DNA from: CAYVBN01 sp964538565
GTDB lineage: Bacteria; Pseudomonadota; Alphaproteobacteria; Rhizobiales; Xanthobacteraceae
NCBI GenBank assembly: GCA_964538565.1
Contig: CAZIGW010000318.1
Location: forward strand, 1-14,269
DNA: 14,269 bases
Direction of reading: 5' to 3'
A program made the position numbers and the translations under genes. Positions 1 to 6,524 of this stretch are shown here, piece after piece. The notes under the pieces were generated by a model. That model searched no databases, was not told where the DNA came from, and saw only the letters and a list, made by a program, of their open reading frames with translations. Within the stretch, counting starts at the first letter, position 1. Every line of letters begins with the position of its first letter.

Positions 1-100
1 GGGGGCCCCGGGCCCGCCGCCACCACGCAGGGTGGGGGGCGGTGTGGGGGGGGGGGGCGGCGGGGCGCGCGCCCGGGGCCCCGCCCGACTCGACGCCGTG
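1..100. repeat. G/C-only low-complexity sequence at window edge
   Basis: This stretch is almost pure G and C, with a 12-G run at 46-57 and a 12-base inverted repeat (2-13 against 71-82, core GGGGCCCCGGGC). Its composition is unlike the normal coding DNA that starts near 160. No gene is supported here. It looks like the poorly resolved end of an assembled contig, though a real G-rich structured spacer downstream of the minus-strand gene ending at 162 cannot be excluded. The remaining bases up to 161 hold nothing I recognise. Confidence 0.5.
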
Positions 101-161
101 CACGCGCGGTCCGCGTTCGGGAAATCCGTTGCGCCTTGTCGGAGTCGAGGGCCGATGCCGG

Positions 162-3017
162 TCAGGACGCGGCCGGCAGCCGCCTCAGCGACGCCGCGTC
201 GAACGCGCCGTCGCGATCCGATCCCGGTCCCTGGCGCGAATGGCGCACGTAAGCCTCGAATTCCGCCGCCGGAAGCGGCTTGGCGTAGAGGAATCCCTGC
301 GCCTCCTCGCAATGTTCCCGCAGCAGGAAGGCCGCCTGCGCCGGCGTCTCGACGCCTTCCGCCGTGATCGCCAGCCCCAGGTTGTGTCCCATCGCGATCA
401 GCGAACGCACGATCGCCGCGTCCTCGGCGTCGTCCGTGATCTTGGCGACGAAATTGCGGTCGATCTTGATGCGCGACACCGGGAAGCGCGTCAGATAGCT
501 GAGCGATGCGTAGCCGGTGCCGAAATCGTCGAAGGCGAGATGAATGCCGCGGTCGTGGAGCTTCTGCAGCGGCGCGATGACGTCGTCGTTGTTGAGCGCG
601 ACGCTCTCGGTGACCTCGAGTTCGAGCATGTCGGCCGGCAGCCCGGTCTCGTGCAGCACCTGCTCCACTTCCCGCGCCAGGCCCGGATCGCGGAACTGGC
701 TCGGGAACAGGTTGACCCCGATGCGCTCGAGCGGCATGCCGGCGGCGCGCCAGGCGGCCGCCTTCTCGCAGGCCTCGCGCAGAATCCAGCGCCCGACTTC
801 CGGCGCAATCGCACTCGCCGCCAACGTGTCGACGAACACTGCCGGACTGATGAGGCCGCGCGTGGGATGGCGCCAGCGCAGCAGCGCTTCCGCCGCCACC
901 ACCGCGTTGTCGGCAAGCCGCACCTGCGGCTGGAAATAGAGCTCGAATTCGTTCTCGGCGAAGGCGCGCCGCAACTCGAGATCGAGACCGCGGCGCGATT
1001 GCGCCTGGGCGCGATAGCTCGGCACGAAGAACCGGTAGGTGCGCCCGCCCGCGGCCTTCGCCTCGTAGAGTGCGAGATCGGCATTGGCGATCAATTCGTC
1101 GACCGTCCTGCCGTCGTTCGGCGCCACCGCCAAACCCGCGCTGCCGCCGATGTGGAGGATGTGCTCGTTGATCACGAACGGCCGGGCGAGCTCCTTGAGC
1201 ATCGCGTCGACGAGCTGCACGGACAGACGCGGATCGCCGTTGTCGGCCATGACGACGACGAACTCGTCACCGCCGAGCCGGCACACGATGCCATTGCCGT
1301 CGACCGCCCGCGTCACCCGCCGGGCGACTTCGACGAGAAGCTGGTCGCCCACGGAGTGACCCACGGTGTCGTTGACGTCCTTGAATCCGTCGAGATCGAA
1401 CAGCGCGATGGTGGTCGGCCGTCCGCCCCGTTTCTCCGACAGCAGGTTCGAGAGCTCGTTCAGCAACGCGCGCCGATTTGGAAGCCCGGTGAGCTGGTCG
1501 TAGTGCGCGAGGTGCTTCAACTGCGCCTCGGCCCGCTTGCGATCGGTGATGTCGTCGTACGCCCAGGCGACGCCCCAGACGGTGCCGTCGGGCTTGGTCA
1601 TGGCGGTGGCCGCGAGGCGGATGTCGACCAGCGAGCCGTTCTTGTGCCGGCGCTTGACCTCGACGTCGCGGATGGTCTCGCCGCGCAGCGCACGGTCGAA
1701 CATCTCGTTGGAATGCGCGACCTCGCCGGGCGGCAGCAGCTTGGTGCGCTGCCCGAGGGTCTCCTCGGCCGTGTAGCCGAAGATCTGCTCGGCGGCGCGG
1801 TTCCACAGGACGATCCGGCGCTCGGTATCGGAGCAGACGATCGCCACCGGAGAGGCGTCGATGACGGCGGCGAGCGTCTCCTTCGCCTGCCGTTCCTTGT
1901 CTTCGAGCCGCGCGCGCTTGGCCGCCTCGGCCGATGCGGCTTCGCGCGCCATATCGAGCTCGCGGTGACGCCGCTCGAGCGAAGCCGCCATGGTGTTGAA
2001 CGCGTGCGCGAGCGCCCCCACCTCGTCGCCGGTATGCACCGCGGTGCGGTGCGCCAGGTTGCCGCCGGCGAGCACTTTCGCATCGCCGCTGAGCTCGCGC
2101 ACCGGCGTGATGATGCGCTTGGAGAACACCAGCGCCAGGGCGAGTGCGGCAAGCAGCGCCGCGACGCTGGCGCCGACGCTCCAGGAAAGCCGATCGAAGA
2201 TTTTCGCCACCGCGACGGCGCGCGGGATGCCCACCGACACGACCCAGGGCACACGCTGCGCCCGGGCGGAACCCGTGATGCGCTGCACGCCGTCGGGCCA
2301 GGTCACGACGTCACTCGACTCCGCCCGCGCGATGCGACGCGCGATCCCGTCGTTGTTGTCCGTGCGGCCGATCCAGTCGCCCGGATCGACGCTGCGGGTG
2401 ACGACCGTTCCGTGCTGGTTGACGATCTGCACGATGCTTCCGGCCGGGAGCTCGCGCACCCGCAGCGCATCCTGGAAATGCGCAACCTTGATACCGATGG
2501 CGATGACGGCACGCAGATGGCCCGCCTGGTCCTCGACCGGCCGCGCGATGGTGATGATCCACTGGTGGGTCGTGCGCCCGAGGATCGGAGTGCCCACCGC
2601 CAGGCGCCGGCCGGCGACGACGTCCCTGAAATAGTCGCGGTCGCCCATGTTGTGGCGGCCGCCTTCGGCCTGCCATGAGGTTCCGATGTTCTCACCGTCG
2701 AGCGACAGCACCAGAATGTTGCTGACGTAGTTCGGCAGCTCGCCCTTCACCCGGCGCAACGTCGCGTCGTTGACGAGCGTCTGCCTCGGATCGGGCGAAA
2801 CGGCGCGGCTCAGGCCGGCGAGGAGATTTTCCAGATTGCTGATCTGGTCGTCGACCTGCGCGGCCAGCAGGCGCGCCTCGACCAGCGTCCCTCTCAGGGC
2901 TTCGACATTGTCGTTGCGCCACTGGATCCAGAGCGCGCCGCCCACCAACGCCATGAACGGCACCACGGTGGCGGCGACCAGGATAAACAGCCGCGTTCGG
3001 ATTCCCCGAAGCATCAT
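162..3017 (-). CDS. Membrane dCache-HAMP-PAS-GGDEF-EAL cyclic-di-GMP enzyme
   Basis: A 951-residue inner-membrane signalling protein likely to make and/or degrade cyclic-di-GMP. Visible order: TM1 (~9-31), a periplasmic double-Cache-like sensor (~35-270), TM2 (~280-300), HAMP (~300-352), a short charged coiled coil, PAS (~380-495, ending DDITDRKRAEAQ), GGDEF (~500-665) and EAL (~680-935). The GGDEF signature is intact at 582-586. No RxxD inhibitory site stands five residues before it. The EAL side keeps E710-A-L, N769, E801/E804, the DDFGTGYASL loop (830-831), K851 and EGVE (887-890), so phosphodiesterase activity is plausible. The start has two adjacent ATGs (3017, 3014) and AGGA about 8 bases upstream. 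It is transcribed alone. A TTAA-N7-TTAA box lies about 150 bases upstream. The ligand of the Cache domain is unknown. Which activity dominates is inference. Confidence 0.95.
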   Translation of the reverse strand: MMLRGIRTRLFILVAATVVPFMALVGGALWIQWRNDNVEALRGTLVEARLLAAQVDDQISNLENLLAGLSRAVSPDPRQTLVNDATLRRVKGELPNYVSNILVLSLDGENIGTSWQAEGGRHNMGDRDYFRDVVAGRRLAVGTPILGRTTHQWIITIARPVEDQAGHLRAVIAIGIKVAHFQDALRVRELPAGSIVQIVNQHGTVVTRSVDPGDWIGRTDNNDGIARRIARAESSDVVTWPDGVQRITGSARAQRVPWVVSVGIPRAVAVAKIFDRLSWSVGASVAALLAALALALVFSKRIITPVRELSGDAKVLAGGNLAHRTAVHTGDEVGALAHAFNTMAASLERRHRELDMAREAASAEAAKRARLEDKERQAKETLAAVIDASPVAIVCSDTERRIVLWNRAAEQIFGYTAEETLGQRTKLLPPGEVAHSNEMFDRALRGETIRDVEVKRRHKNGSLVDIRLAATAMTKPDGTVWGVAWAYDDITDRKRAEAQLKHLAHYDQLTGLPNRRALLNELSNLLSEKRGGRPTTIALFDLDGFKDVNDTVGHSVGDQLLVEVARRVTRAVDGNGIVCRLGGDEFVVVMADNGDPRLSVQLVDAMLKELARPFVINEHILHIGGSAGLAVAPNDGRTVDELIANADLALYEAKAAGGRTYRFFVPSYRAQAQSRRGLDLELRRAFAENEFELYFQPQVRLADNAVVAAEALLRWRHPTRGLISPAVFVDTLAASAIAPEVGRWILREACEKAAAWRAAGMPLERIGVNLFPSQFRDPGLAREVEQVLHETGLPADMLELEVTESVALNNDDVIAPLQKLHDRGIHLAFDDFGTGYASLSYLTRFPVSRIKIDRNFVAKITDDAEDAAIVRSLIAMGHNLGLAITAEGVETPAQAAFLLREHCEEAQGFLYAKPLPAAEFEAYVRHSRQGPGSDRDGAFDAASLRRLPAAS

Positions 3018-3164
3018 GACGGCGGTCCTGACATCGCGGGCATAGACCTCGCGCGCCGTGAGGAACGGCGCGGACTCCCAACCCCCTGACCCGCCCTACT
3101 TAGCCCGCCGGAATTGCAGATGAATTGACGGGGGCACGAACCTCCTGCCTATCCGCTATCAGCT

Positions 3165-3179
3165 TTAACATTGAATTAA
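3165..3179. promoter_or_regulatory. Perfect CtrA-type box (TTAA-N7-TTAA)
   Basis: TTAA, seven bases (CATTGAA), TTAA. This matches the full consensus of the alphaproteobacterial cell-cycle regulator CtrA. It sits in an A/T-rich pocket of otherwise GC-rich DNA, about 150 bases upstream of the minus-strand GGDEF-EAL gene. In this spacer (3018-3299) the only other gene is the substrate-binding protein gene that ends at 3300, so the GGDEF-EAL gene is the natural target. Binding is inferred from the motif only. Confidence 0.5.
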
Positions 3180-3250
3180 TGCGATCGTGAGAATGCGCGG
3201 CAATCGCCGCCAGCCCGGAAAGCCCGCCTGTTCTCGAGTGCAATACCGTC

Positions 3251-3273
3251 GAGGCCCGCCGACGGCGGGCCTC
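3251..3273 (-). terminator. Perfect GC hairpin downstream of substrate-binding protein gene
   Basis: A 10-bp perfect stem (GAGGCCCGCC / GGCGGGCCTC) with a three-base loop begins about 27 bases after the stop codon of the minus-strand gene ending at 3300. No T-run follows on either strand, so it is not a classical intrinsic terminator. It could still stop transcription or protect the mRNA 3' end. Confidence 0.5.
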
Positions 3274-3299
3274 GTGTTCCCGGCGAACGGCCATCGCTG

Positions 3300-4319
3300 C
3301 TATTTTCGTCCGGCCGGCGCCGGGATCGAGGACGTGTAGCCCTCGTGACTCTCCTGCCAGTAGCTCAGATCGGCGAAGACCTTCATGTCGAATGTCCGGT
3401 CGGCAGGAATCTCGCCGGTCTTCTGCAGCGTCTCGAACACGCGCCTGATGCCCGGTACGTTGATGGCGGTCTGCGGCTCGAGCATGCCGTATTTCTTGAT
3501 GTCGCCGAGCATGCGGGTGGCGAGCGGCACGCTCGTGCGCAATTCCTCGGCGGCGATCTTCGCCGTCTCGGCCGGATTGCTCTCGATGAAGTCGCGGCCG
3601 CGCTGCAGTCCGCGCAGGAAGCGCACCACGAGGTCACGGTGCTGCCGGGCCCAGTCCTCGACGACATTGACGCTGGTGAACTGCCAGTCCGGCACGAACG
3701 GGATCACCGAGCCGAGATTGGTGAACCCGGCTTCCTCGATCTCGTAGCTGGCCGGGATCGGCTGCAGGCCGGCGTCGATCTTGCCTTCCTTGAGCAGGCG
3801 CTGGCGCGCCGGCGAGCCGCCCACCACGGTCATCCTGTAGTCCTCCGGCCCGAAGCCGAGCGACTTCATGATGTCCTGCACGATGTAGGTCGTGCCTTCC
3901 TTCTCGGCCAGAATCCCGAAATTGGCGCCACGCAACTGCTGCAGCGTCTTGATCTCCGGCTTGGCGATGATGAAGTGCGGCAGCTTGCTGATGCCGCCGG
4001 CGATCACCCGCAGCGAGCCGCCGTGGTAGGCGTCGATCATGGCGGCTTCCGACGTGCGCAGCGTGAACTGCACCTGGCCGCTACGCAGCAGGTCGTTCAC
4101 GGTCTTCGACTTGTCGAGGATCATGATGTCGACGTCGAGGCCCTCGTCCCTCATGAAGCCCTGCCGCACCGCGACCCAGAGCGGAAGGTAGAAGAACGTG
4201 CGCGAGATGATCGCGACCTTGACGGCGTCGAGCGCGAAGGCGGGCCGAAGCCCCGCGGCGGGCAGCGCGCAGGCCGCCATCCCGGCCATCACCATCTGAC
4301 GACGATTGATACGCAACAT
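3300..4319 (-). CDS. ABC transporter substrate-binding protein, SsuA/NMT1 (THI5-like) family
   Basis: A 339-residue exported protein that resembles periplasmic receptors for aliphatic sulfonates, nitrate/taurine-like compounds or thiamine precursors. The N-terminus (MLRINRRQMVMAG, then a hydrophobic stretch ending AFA near residue 29) is a signal peptide. The RR pair makes Tat export possible. The mature start (VKVAIISRTFFYLPLWVA, then QGFMRDEGLDVDI) is the usual first strand and helix of the family. Family-like stretches follow, such as LRGANFGILAEKEGTT and ARQRLLKEGKIDAG. I chose the ATG at 4319 because a strong AGGAGGGG stands just upstream. An in-frame start at 4427 would add 36 residues in front of the signal peptide. 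No permease or ATPase gene is adjacent, so this is an orphan receptor in this window. The ligand cannot be told from sequence. Confidence 0.88.
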   Translation of the reverse strand: MLRINRRQMVMAGMAACALPAAGLRPAFALDAVKVAIISRTFFYLPLWVAVRQGFMRDEGLDVDIMILDKSKTVNDLLRSGQVQFTLRTSEAAMIDAYHGGSLRVIAGGISKLPHFIIAKPEIKTLQQLRGANFGILAEKEGTTYIVQDIMKSLGFGPEDYRMTVVGGSPARQRLLKEGKIDAGLQPIPASYEIEEAGFTNLGSVIPFVPDWQFTSVNVVEDWARQHRDLVVRFLRGLQRGRDFIESNPAETAKIAAEELRTSVPLATRMLGDIKKYGMLEPQTAINVPGIRRVFETLQKTGEIPADRTFDMKVFADLSYWQESHEGYTSSIPAPAGRK

Positions 4320-4427
4320 GGAACTACCCCTCCTGTCGGTTCGGACGCATGGCCGGCTGCGCAGGAGGTCGCTCGCGCCACGGCCGCGAACGCCGGTAGC
4401 GCCGAACCGTCTTGCCTCGATTGCCAT

Positions 4428-4442
4428 TTAACCAAATATTAA
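4428..4442. promoter_or_regulatory. Perfect CtrA-type box in divergent promoter region
   Basis: TTAA, seven bases (CCAAATA), TTAA, followed by CC. The TTAACCA element is thus directly repeated with an 11-base period, one helical turn. This matches the CtrA consensus. It lies in the 288-bp divergent spacer, about 110 bases upstream of the substrate-binding protein start and 165 bases upstream of the glcG-like start, so it could act on either gene. Regulation is inferred from the motif. Confidence 0.5.
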
Positions 4443-4607
4443 CCATGTTCCGGCGGGCGCCGCTACAGGCAAGCGACGCGGCTGCACGTCGCGTGCGCGG
4501 TTTCACGGCTGCCGGATGGGTTTTTGGGGCGGAGCGGCGGGATCGAGTTACCCGGTGCGCCCGCCTATGTTCGAACGGCGGTGGCGGACATCGCGAGGGA
4601 GGGACCT

Positions 4608-5120
4608 ATGGGATCGTTCAAATCAGTCGTGCGTGCCGGCGCCTGCACGGTGTCCGTCCTCGCTCTCCTGGCCACTCCGGCCGCGGCGCAGGGCCTGCTC
4701 AAGACCCATCGCCTGTCGGCGGCGCTCGCGAGCGAGGCGGTCGCCACCGCGGTCGAGACCTGCGCGCAGCAGAACCAGCAGGTGACCGCGATCATCCTCG
4801 ACATCAGCGGCGTGCAGCAGGCAATGCTGCGCGGCGACGGCGCCGGCATCCACACGGTCGAGACGGCCGACAGCAAGGCGTTCACTGCCCTGACCTTCAA
4901 GGTCGACTCCATCCAGCTCGTCGAGCGCGCCAAGACCGGCACCGTCTCGAGCGCGATCGCCAAGGCGCCGCGCCTGCTCCTCGCCCAGGGCGGCGTGATC
5001 ATCAAGGCGGGCGACGAGGTGATCGGCTCGATCGGCGTGAGCGGCGCGCGCGGCAACAACATCGACACCCAATGCGCGCGCGCGGGACTGGAGAAGATCA
5101 AGGATCGGATGAAGGAGTGA
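4608..5120 (+). CDS. Secreted GlcG/HbpS-like (DUF336) heme-binding family protein
   Basis: A 170-residue protein with an N-terminal signal peptide (hydrophobic core ~11-24, likely cleavage after PAAA at residue 27), so it is probably periplasmic. The mature part has the GlcG/HbpS layout: a helix beginning with LSAALASEAVATAVETC, a strand (VTAIILDISG), a helix around ADSKAFTALTFK, and the glycine-rich end GGVIIKAGDEVIGSIGVSGA that is hallmark for the family. Members bind or degrade heme, or accompany glycolate and other catabolic operons. The exact role here is unknown. I chose the ATG at 4608 because GAGGGAGG precedes it and it places the signal peptide at the N-terminus. An upstream start at 4524 would bury it. 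It is divergent from the substrate-binding protein gene and shares the CtrA-box region. Confidence 0.85.
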   Translation: MGSFKSVVRAGACTVSVLALLATPAAAQGLLKTHRLSAALASEAVATAVETCAQQNQQVTAIILDISGVQQAMLRGDGAGIHTVETADSKAFTALTFKVDSIQLVERAKTGTVSSAIAKAPRLLLAQGGVIIKAGDEVIGSIGVSGARGNNIDTQCARAGLEKIKDRMKE

Positions 5121-5149
5121 GCCCTGATCGGCGGCGGCACCTTTGCGCG

Positions 5150-5359
5150 AGCCGCCTGCCAATCGATCATGGTGCGAAGCACGGCACGCAAGAGCTTTTC
5201 GCTGCCGCCGAAGCTCTCGATGGTTGCCTCGAGCATTGCCTTTGGGTCGAGCCGTCGAAGATCGAAGGCATGGCCGGCCTGCTGCCCGACCGCCGTCACG
5301 AACGTGAGCTGAGTTCGGCCGTTTCCCTCTCTGAACGGGTGTGCTTCGCGAAAATCTCC
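5150..5359 (-). pseudogene. Remnant of a Fic-domain (AMPylating toxin) gene, C-terminal part only
   Basis: In this frame the translation reads GDFREAHPFREGNGRTQ, then LTFVTAVGQQAGHAFDL and a helical tail ending near AVLRTMID. HPFREGNGR (5309-5341) is the Fic active-site motif, with the catalytic His, the phosphate-binding loop and the Arg all present. Fic proteins of this kind are usually about 190-200 residues. Here everything before the motif except about six residues is missing: upstream the frame is unrelated and meets a TAA near 5415. No ATG start precedes the motif. The frame also has no natural stop near the expected C-terminus, and runs on antisense to the glcG-like gene. I read it as a deleted, inactive Fic gene. 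It overlaps the small ORF remnant upstream in another frame. Confidence 0.75.
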
Positions 5360-5549
5360 CGCCGTCGCTCTGCCGGACTCAGTCCCCGGCGCTCGAAGTC
5401 GGCGAACATCTTACGCGTCGAGTCGCGCATGGTGATGCCCTCGACGGCAATGATCTTGGCAAAGCCGGCAAGGCCCAACGTCACGCCTGTCCGAGGCTTC
5501 GCCGCCTTGCTTCTCTTGGCCCTGCCGGTTTTTTCGTGCGCTTCTGCAT
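5296..5549 (-). pseudogene. Frameshifted small protein upstream of the Fic remnant, possible antitoxin partner
   Basis: One frame contains GVTLGLAGFAKIIAVEGI and continues through RDSTRKMFADFERRGLSPAERRR, which looks like a small conserved protein of about 60-80 residues. The ATG at 5549 opens MQKRTKKPAGP in a neighbouring frame that stops at 5481. The conserved part continues in the other frame, so a one-base shift near 5510 would restore a lysine-rich N-terminus. At the 3' end the frame runs into the Fic motif DNA out of frame (ending TAELSSRS), which suggests a deletion fused the two genes. From memory, small proteins with this FAKIxAVEGI pattern occur upstream of fic genes in Rhizobiales, but I could not check this. 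The antitoxin role is inference. It is possible, though less likely, that the 62-codon GTG-started ORF (5296-5484) is still translated. Confidence 0.5.
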
Positions 5550-5655
5550 GGATTCAGCACACGCACGGGAAATTTTCGAGCGTGACGACTGTACTGTCGC
5601 TGGATGGTGGCGGATGTCACGGTGGCGTTCCAGAGCGGGCGATACGGACCCAACC

Positions 5656-5742
5656 TGGTGCGGACGGCGGGAATCGAACCCGCACGGGGTTTCCCCCAAG
5701 GGATTTTAAGTCCCCTGCGTATACCAGTTTCGCCACGTCCGC
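5656..5742 (-). tRNA. tRNA-Leu (anticodon UAA)
   Basis: Read on the minus strand, the acceptor arms GCGGACG and CGTCCGC pair perfectly and are followed by A and an encoded CCA. The D-arm contains GGCGAAACTGGTATACGC. The anticodon loop is CTTAAAA, giving UAA (reads UUA). A long variable arm (GGGGGAAACCCC) marks a class II tRNA such as Leu. The T-arm carries GGTTCGAATCC. The gene is 87 bases including CCA. UUA is a rare codon in DNA this GC-rich. The decayed Fic locus lies on its 3' side. Confidence 0.96.
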
Positions 5743-5885
5743 GCTTGCGCCTTGTAGCATCGCTGCGCGAGCGCCGGGAAGCGCGGCGTGGCGGCGTCCA
5801 TGCGTGCGACGGCGGGATTGTGCAGACGTCGGGGCTTACGTCCCACACCGCGTGAATCCCGCCGCTGCGGCCGAGGTCGCGGTTT

Positions 5886-5899
5886 TTGATCTTGATCAA
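5886..5899. promoter_or_regulatory. Perfect FNR/FixK-type palindrome (TTGAT-N4-ATCAA)
   Basis: TTGAT, CTTG, ATCAA is an exact match to the binding site of FNR/FixK/Anr regulators, which control genes in response to low oxygen. The symmetry extends one more base on each side. It lies 143 bases upstream of tRNA-Leu on the minus strand and beyond the 3' end of gpt, so the target is unclear. No convincing ORF follows within about 150 bases in either direction. Confidence 0.4.
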
Positions 5900-5902
5900 A
5901 CA

Positions 5903-5937
5903 CGCCGCGCCGGCGCGCCGGCTTCGCTTGCGCGGCG
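5903..5937 (-). terminator. Possible terminator of the cinA-like/gpt operon
   Basis: CGCCGCGC (5903-5910) pairs with GCGCGGCG (5930-5937), and the loop contains a further self-complementary stretch CGGCGCGCCG. It lies about 43 bases beyond the gpt stop codon. On the minus strand it is followed by TGTTTGATC, only a weak T-tract, so the assignment is tentative. Confidence 0.35.
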
Positions 5938-5979
5938 CACCGACACGGCCGGCGCAAGCGCCAGGAGTTCCCCGCAGGG

Positions 5980-6507
5980 CTAGGCCGCCCCGTCGCGGAT
6001 CGGCGGCTGGAACGCAAGCCCCGTGTCCCAGGGAAAGAAGATCCAGGTGTCCTGCGACACCTCGGTGATGAAGGTGTCGACCATCGGGCGTCCCATCGGC
6101 TTCGCGTACACGGTGGCGAAATGCGCGCCGGGCAGCAGGTCGCGCACGATCTTCGCGGTCTTTCCGGTATCGACGAGGTCGTCGACGATGAGCACGCCCT
6201 TGCCGCCGCCTCCGCCCAGGCGCGCGATCTCGTCCGAGACGCCCTTGAGGAGCCGCACCTCGCCCTGCGCAGTGTGCGCGTAGCTCGTCACGCAGACGGT
6301 CTCGATCAGCCGGATGCCGAGTTCCCGCGCGACGATCGCGGCCGCGACGAGGCCGCCGCGCGTGACCGCGACGATCGCCTCGAAGGGCCCGACGCCGTTC
6401 AGTCGCCAGGCGAGTGCGCGCGCGTCGCGGTGGAATTCGTCCCACGAAACCGGAAAGGTCCTGTGCGGCGCCTGCGAGGATTGCGGCGCTTGCGGCGATT
6501 TGGGCAT
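5980..6507 (-). CDS. gpt: Xanthine phosphoribosyltransferase
   Basis: A 175-residue purine-salvage enzyme that transfers phosphoribose from PRPP to xanthine or guanine in the cytoplasm. The resemblance to E. coli Gpt (152 residues) is clear along its length: SWDEFHRDARALAWRL, VAVTRGGLVAAAIVARELGIR, VCVTSYAH, the PRPP-binding loop VLIVDDLVDTGKT (~105-117), AKPMGRPMVDTF and QDTWIFFPWDTG. The extra length is a polar Q/S/P-rich N-terminus (~15 residues) and a glycine run (LGGGGGK, ~97-103) before the PRPP strand. I chose the ATG at 6507 with AGGAG upstream. The same frame stays open to 7020 but that part overlaps the next gene and is not protein-like. It is the second gene of a pair: the upstream molybdopterin-binding gene ends 17 bases before it. 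Confidence 0.95.
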   Translation of the reverse strand: MPKSPQAPQSSQAPHRTFPVSWDEFHRDARALAWRLNGVGPFEAIVAVTRGGLVAAAIVARELGIRLIETVCVTSYAHTAQGEVRLLKGVSDEIARLGGGGGKGVLIVDDLVDTGKTAKIVRDLLPGAHFATVYAKPMGRPMVDTFITEVSQDTWIFFPWDTGLAFQPPIRDGAA

Positions 6508-6524
6508 GGCGTCTCCTAGCGTGC

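Noticed and set aside
42..2678. Plus-strand open frame of 878 codons
   Set aside because: It is antisense to the GGDEF-EAL gene, which has full domain support. The translation is Arg/His/Asp-rich with no recognisable fold, as expected from the complement of GC-rich codons.
3100..3294. 64-codon minus-strand ORF downstream of the substrate-binding protein gene
   Set aside because: It spans the terminator-like hairpin and the CtrA-type box, has no ribosome site that I can see and an Arg-rich translation.
3345..4442. Plus-strand open frame of 365 codons
   Set aside because: Antisense shadow of the substrate-binding protein gene; no family features.
4412..5983. Plus-strand open frame of 523 codons
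   Set aside because: It overlaps the glcG-like gene in another frame, crosses the antisense of the Fic relic and the tRNA, and has no domain.
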